From Lachnospiraceae bacterium (GTDB lineage: Bacteria; Bacillota_A; Clostridia; Lachnospirales; Lachnospiraceae), in assembly GCA_016291475.1 (NCBI GenBank), contig JAEEXJ010000111.1, forward strand, positions 1 to 9,146: a stretch of 9,146 nt of DNA, given 5' to 3'. Each line of letters begins with the position of its first letter. Within the stretch, counting starts at the first letter, position 1. The notes under the pieces were generated by a model. It ran no database searches. It was not told the origin of the DNA and was given only the letters and a program-made list of their open reading frames with translations. Of the stretch, positions 6,949-9,146 are shown piece after piece. The position numbers were made by a program, and so were the translations under genes.

Positions 6949-7887
6949 TCAGGTACCTACCCTGCTTAAGAGTGACTGGATTGCTTTATTGCAGAGTATC
7001 ATCATCAGGAACAGGATCGTAGCGATGGAACATGCATAACCCATTTCGAATCTGGTGAAACCGTAGTCGAAAAGATGAGTGACTATTGTTCTTGCGGCAT
7101 AGTCAGTCGACGGGAATCCACACAAATTTCTGGTGACATCACATACGCTGAATGCCTGAGTTATGGACATTACCGCACCGAACATGAGCATGGGCTTCAT
7201 ATTGGGAAGAGTGATGAACCAAAGCTCCTGCCACCTGTTCTTGATGCCGTCCACATATCCTGCTTCATACTGGGCTTTGTCTATACCCTGAAGACCTGCA
7301 ACAAATGAAAGGAATCCTGCTCCGAGACTCATCCAGAGAATAACGCCCATACATACGGGAAGCATGTATCTTGGGTCGATGAGCCACAGCTGAGGTGTAT
7401 CGATTATACCGGTGTCCATCAGGAATGCATTTACATATCCGTATGCATCACCTCTGAAGAATACCGAGAAGATTACATAACAGTTACCTGCTATCGAAGG
7501 AGCATAGAAGATAACGACCGCCACGCTTCGAACCCATCTGGGAAGCTCGTTTATGAGCCAGGCAAAGAGGAAACTGCCCAAATAACCCAAGGGACCGGTT
7601 ATGATTGCTATCATGAAGGTGTTCTTGATGGATATCAGGAAAATATCATCCTCAAGAAACAGAGAAATGTAATTCTGAAGACCAACGAATCTGGGAGCTT
7701 CCAGAATATTGTAATAAGTAAAACTGAAAACGATCGATATCACGACGGGAAGGATATAAAACATCGTGAAAATGAGTGCATAGGGGGCGAGGAAAAGATA
7801 GCAGCTCTTTGAGAGCCTTGCTCTCTTGACCCCGATCCTGAAATTATGCTTTTTAACTTTGATGTAGTCTTTTAAAAATTGTGACAT
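6949..7887 (-). CDS. MalF/UgpA-type carbohydrate ABC transporter permease
   Basis: 312 residues, a normal length for the family. A basic cytoplasmic N-terminus (KVKKHNFRIGVKRARLSKS) precedes TM1 (about 29-57, LFLAPYALIF... with the typical LAP motif), followed by FVGLQNYISLF (68-78), a standard periplasm-side motif of MalF-like permeases. Further segments lie near 88-112, 118-142, 174-198, 231-252 and 283-301. The ATPase-docking loop is GIDKAQYEAGYVDG (201-214) followed by LPNMKP; Gly replaces the second Ala of the EAA triplet, a common variant. The start at 7887 lies three bases after the binding-protein stop, with its GGAGAA site inside the last codons of that gene. It should form the channel together with the product of 5817-6947 and receive substrate from the product of 7891-9146. 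Family assignment is firm; the sugar is not predictable. Confidence 0.95.
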   Translation of the reverse strand: MSQFLKDYIKVKKHNFRIGVKRARLSKSCYLFLAPYALIFTMFYILPVVISIVFSFTYYNILEAPRFVGLQNYISLFLEDDIFLISIKNTFMIAIITGPLGYLGSFLFAWLINELPRWVRSVAVVIFYAPSIAGNCYVIFSVFFRGDAYGYVNAFLMDTGIIDTPQLWLIDPRYMLPVCMGVILWMSLGAGFLSFVAGLQGIDKAQYEAGYVDGIKNRWQELWFITLPNMKPMLMFGAVMSITQAFSVCDVTRNLCGFPSTDYAARTIVTHLFDYGFTRFEMGYACSIATILFLMMILCNKAIQSLLSRVGT

Positions 7888-7890
7888 TGG

Positions 7891-9146
7891 TTAATATTCT
7901 CCGTAAATCGGCATACCAAATTCTCTACGTTTCCTGTCGATCTCATCATTTATCATGATCGAGTAATCGATGATGGTCTCTCTTGAATCCGTCTTCTCGT
8001 TTATAACCTTTCTGCAGGCATTTGCGATATGACGTCCGGTGTAGTATCCGCCGGGAACCTCTCTGATTCCTACGGTTGAATCCCACTGCTCGTTAAGAAC
8101 ATTTATGTCGTTATAACTCCATGAGAGCTGTGAGAATGCATCTCTGTTAGCGGTAGCATATCTTGCGGATGATCCGAGGAGTGCCTCGATCTCACGTCCG
8201 AATCTTACCTGAGTTTCAGGTTCAGCCCACCACTTCATGAACTCCCAGGAATTAAGCTTAACCTGCTCGTCATCCGTAGCGATCATCATGGTCGCATTAC
8301 CGGTTATGAAATCGGACCTGTCGATGTAGACATTACCGTTCTCATCAATTCGCTCGGTACCGGGGATGACCGTGAAGTCCCAAAGTCCTCTTATCTCGGG
8401 TGCGGATACCATAAGGGTGTTGTACTGTGCGTATGTACAGATACCTATAGGCATCTCACCGGAACGGAAACGGCTTACGAAGTCATAGATTACAGGGAGA
8501 CCGTAGTCGTTAAAGTATCTGAGATAATCATCAAATGCCTTTACTCCGGCTTCCGTATCAACCGTAGTTCTGGTTCCCTCATCGTTATACATATCTCCGC
8601 CATACTGGAAGAGAAGTGTAAAGTAAAGCGAAAGATCGGGGACGCTGGAAGCGATTGCCGTGGATGCGGTCGCGGTGCTTGCGGATCCTGCGGCTGTAGG
8701 AATTCCTATCGAAAGGTTATTTCCCTGAATGGTGGGAAGCATCTCGATAAGCTCCTTCCAGGTGTTGGGCGGTTCAAGCCCGAGTTCGTCGAGTACGTCC
8801 TTTCTGTAGAACATAACGTTGAACTGCTGCTGCTCGGGGATCGCATAGATGTGATCGTCGAGTCTGTACTGCTCGTAAGAACTCTCTGAGTAGTGACTGA
8901 GAACCTCTTCCCATCCCTCAAACTGAGTGATATCTTCCGAAGCATGTCTGAGTGCGTAGTTTACAGGCTGGTCGGCACCTATGGAAAGAACCACGTCAGG
9001 TCCTCGTCCTGCAAGAACCGCATTCAGAAGTGCATTGGGATCTACTATTTCCACGTTAACCCTTATTCCGGTCTCGGGAGTAAAGGTATCGTCGATCATC
9101 GTCTTAAGAATGGTACCCTGGTCACGTCCGGTAGTTACCCATACCT
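7891..9146 (-). CDS. Extracellular solute-binding protein of a sugar ABC importer (N-terminus beyond window edge)
   Basis: 417 residues are visible; the frame stays open to the right edge, so the ATG at 9099 is internal. The first visible residues, VWVTTGRDQGTILKTM, look like the opening beta-strand and helix of a family 1 solute-binding fold, so most of the ligand-binding domain is present and at least the signal peptide is missing. Typical landmarks follow: FTPETGIRVNVEIV (early strand), AVLAGRGPDVVLSIG, AIPEQQQFNVMFYRKDVLDELGLEPPNTWKEL (hinge region), FRSGEMPIGICTYAQYN, and WEFMKWWAEPETQVRFGREIEALLG. An Ala/Ser/Thr-rich insert lies at 8644-8697. As the first gene before two permeases it delivers a captured sugar or oligosaccharide to them. 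The C-terminal RKRREFGMPIYGEY is charged, and no cell-wall anchor is seen. Lipoprotein attachment would be expected but lies outside the window. Confidence 0.93.
   Translation of the reverse strand, partial: VWVTTGRDQGTILKTMIDDTFTPETGIRVNVEIVDPNALLNAVLAGRGPDVVLSIGADQPVNYALRHASEDITQFEGWEEVLSHYSESSYEQYRLDDHIYAIPEQQQFNVMFYRKDVLDELGLEPPNTWKELIEMLPTIQGNNLSIGIPTAAGSASTATASTAIASSVPDLSLYFTLLFQYGGDMYNDEGTRTTVDTEAGVKAFDDYLRYFNDYGLPVIYDFVSRFRSGEMPIGICTYAQYNTLMVSAPEIRGLWDFTVIPGTERIDENGNVYIDRSDFITGNATMMIATDDEQVKLNSWEFMKWWAEPETQVRFGREIEALLGSSARYATANRDAFSQLSWSYNDINVLNEQWDSTVGIREVPGGYYTGRHIANACRKVINEKTDSRETIIDYSIMINDEIDRKRREFGMPIYGEY
8644..8697 (-). other. Low-complexity Ala/Ser/Thr-rich segment within the binding protein
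   Basis: Eighteen codons encode only Ala, Ser, Thr, Gly and one Ile (TAAGSASTATASTAIASS). The stretch is 36/54 G+C, richer than the surrounding gene. It sits between IGIPT and the helix PDLSLYFTLLFQYGG, where related binding proteins usually have a short loop. It is probably a flexible surface loop. Confidence 0.6.

Noticed and set aside
7891..9099. Binding protein starting at the ATG at 9099
   Set aside because: The frame remains open upstream to the window edge and encodes the typical first strand of the fold. There is no ribosome site before this ATG, and the predicted protein would lack a signal peptide.

Overview
The window holds seven genes, all on the minus strand, packed head to tail with gaps of 1 to 56 bases. 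They look like the middle of one long operon transcribed from right to left. Low-to-moderate GC, heavy use of AGA and GGA codons, clear GGAG-type ribosome sites, many cysteines in predicted extracellular proteins and the protein families present suggest an anaerobic Firmicute (Bacillota). A Lachnospiraceae-type gut or rumen bacterium is the best guess, inferred from style and gene content rather than from a marker gene.

From the right edge (operon 5' side): a sugar-type extracellular solute-binding protein whose N-terminus lies outside the window (7891-9146); a MalF/UgpA-type permease (6949-7887); a MalG/UgpE-type permease with an unusual ~105-residue charged N-terminal extension (5817-6947); a secreted, C-terminally anchored NHL beta-propeller/TPR protein (4159-5811); a Yip1-family polytopic membrane protein (3442-4137); an 865-residue membrane-anchored extracellular protein of the DUF5696 type (788-3385); and a second MalF-type permease with a distinctive long loop that runs off the left edge (1-766).

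The first three genes form a standard binding-protein-dependent carbohydrate importer lacking its own ATPase, as is usual for CUT1 systems that share an MsmX-like ATPase. The next three are membrane proteins of poorly known function, two of them with large predicted extracellular domains. The seventh starts what is probably a second permease pair. The working interpretation is a surface machine that binds, possibly processes, and imports a complex glycan or glycoconjugate. The substrate cannot be read from the sequence. The recurring set of Yip1, NHL/TPR and DUF5696 proteins beside two permease sets is the most interesting thing here.

No RNA genes, mobile elements, CRISPR arrays, terminators or convincing promoters were seen. 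There is no gene-free stretch over 300 bases; the longest gap is 56 bases.
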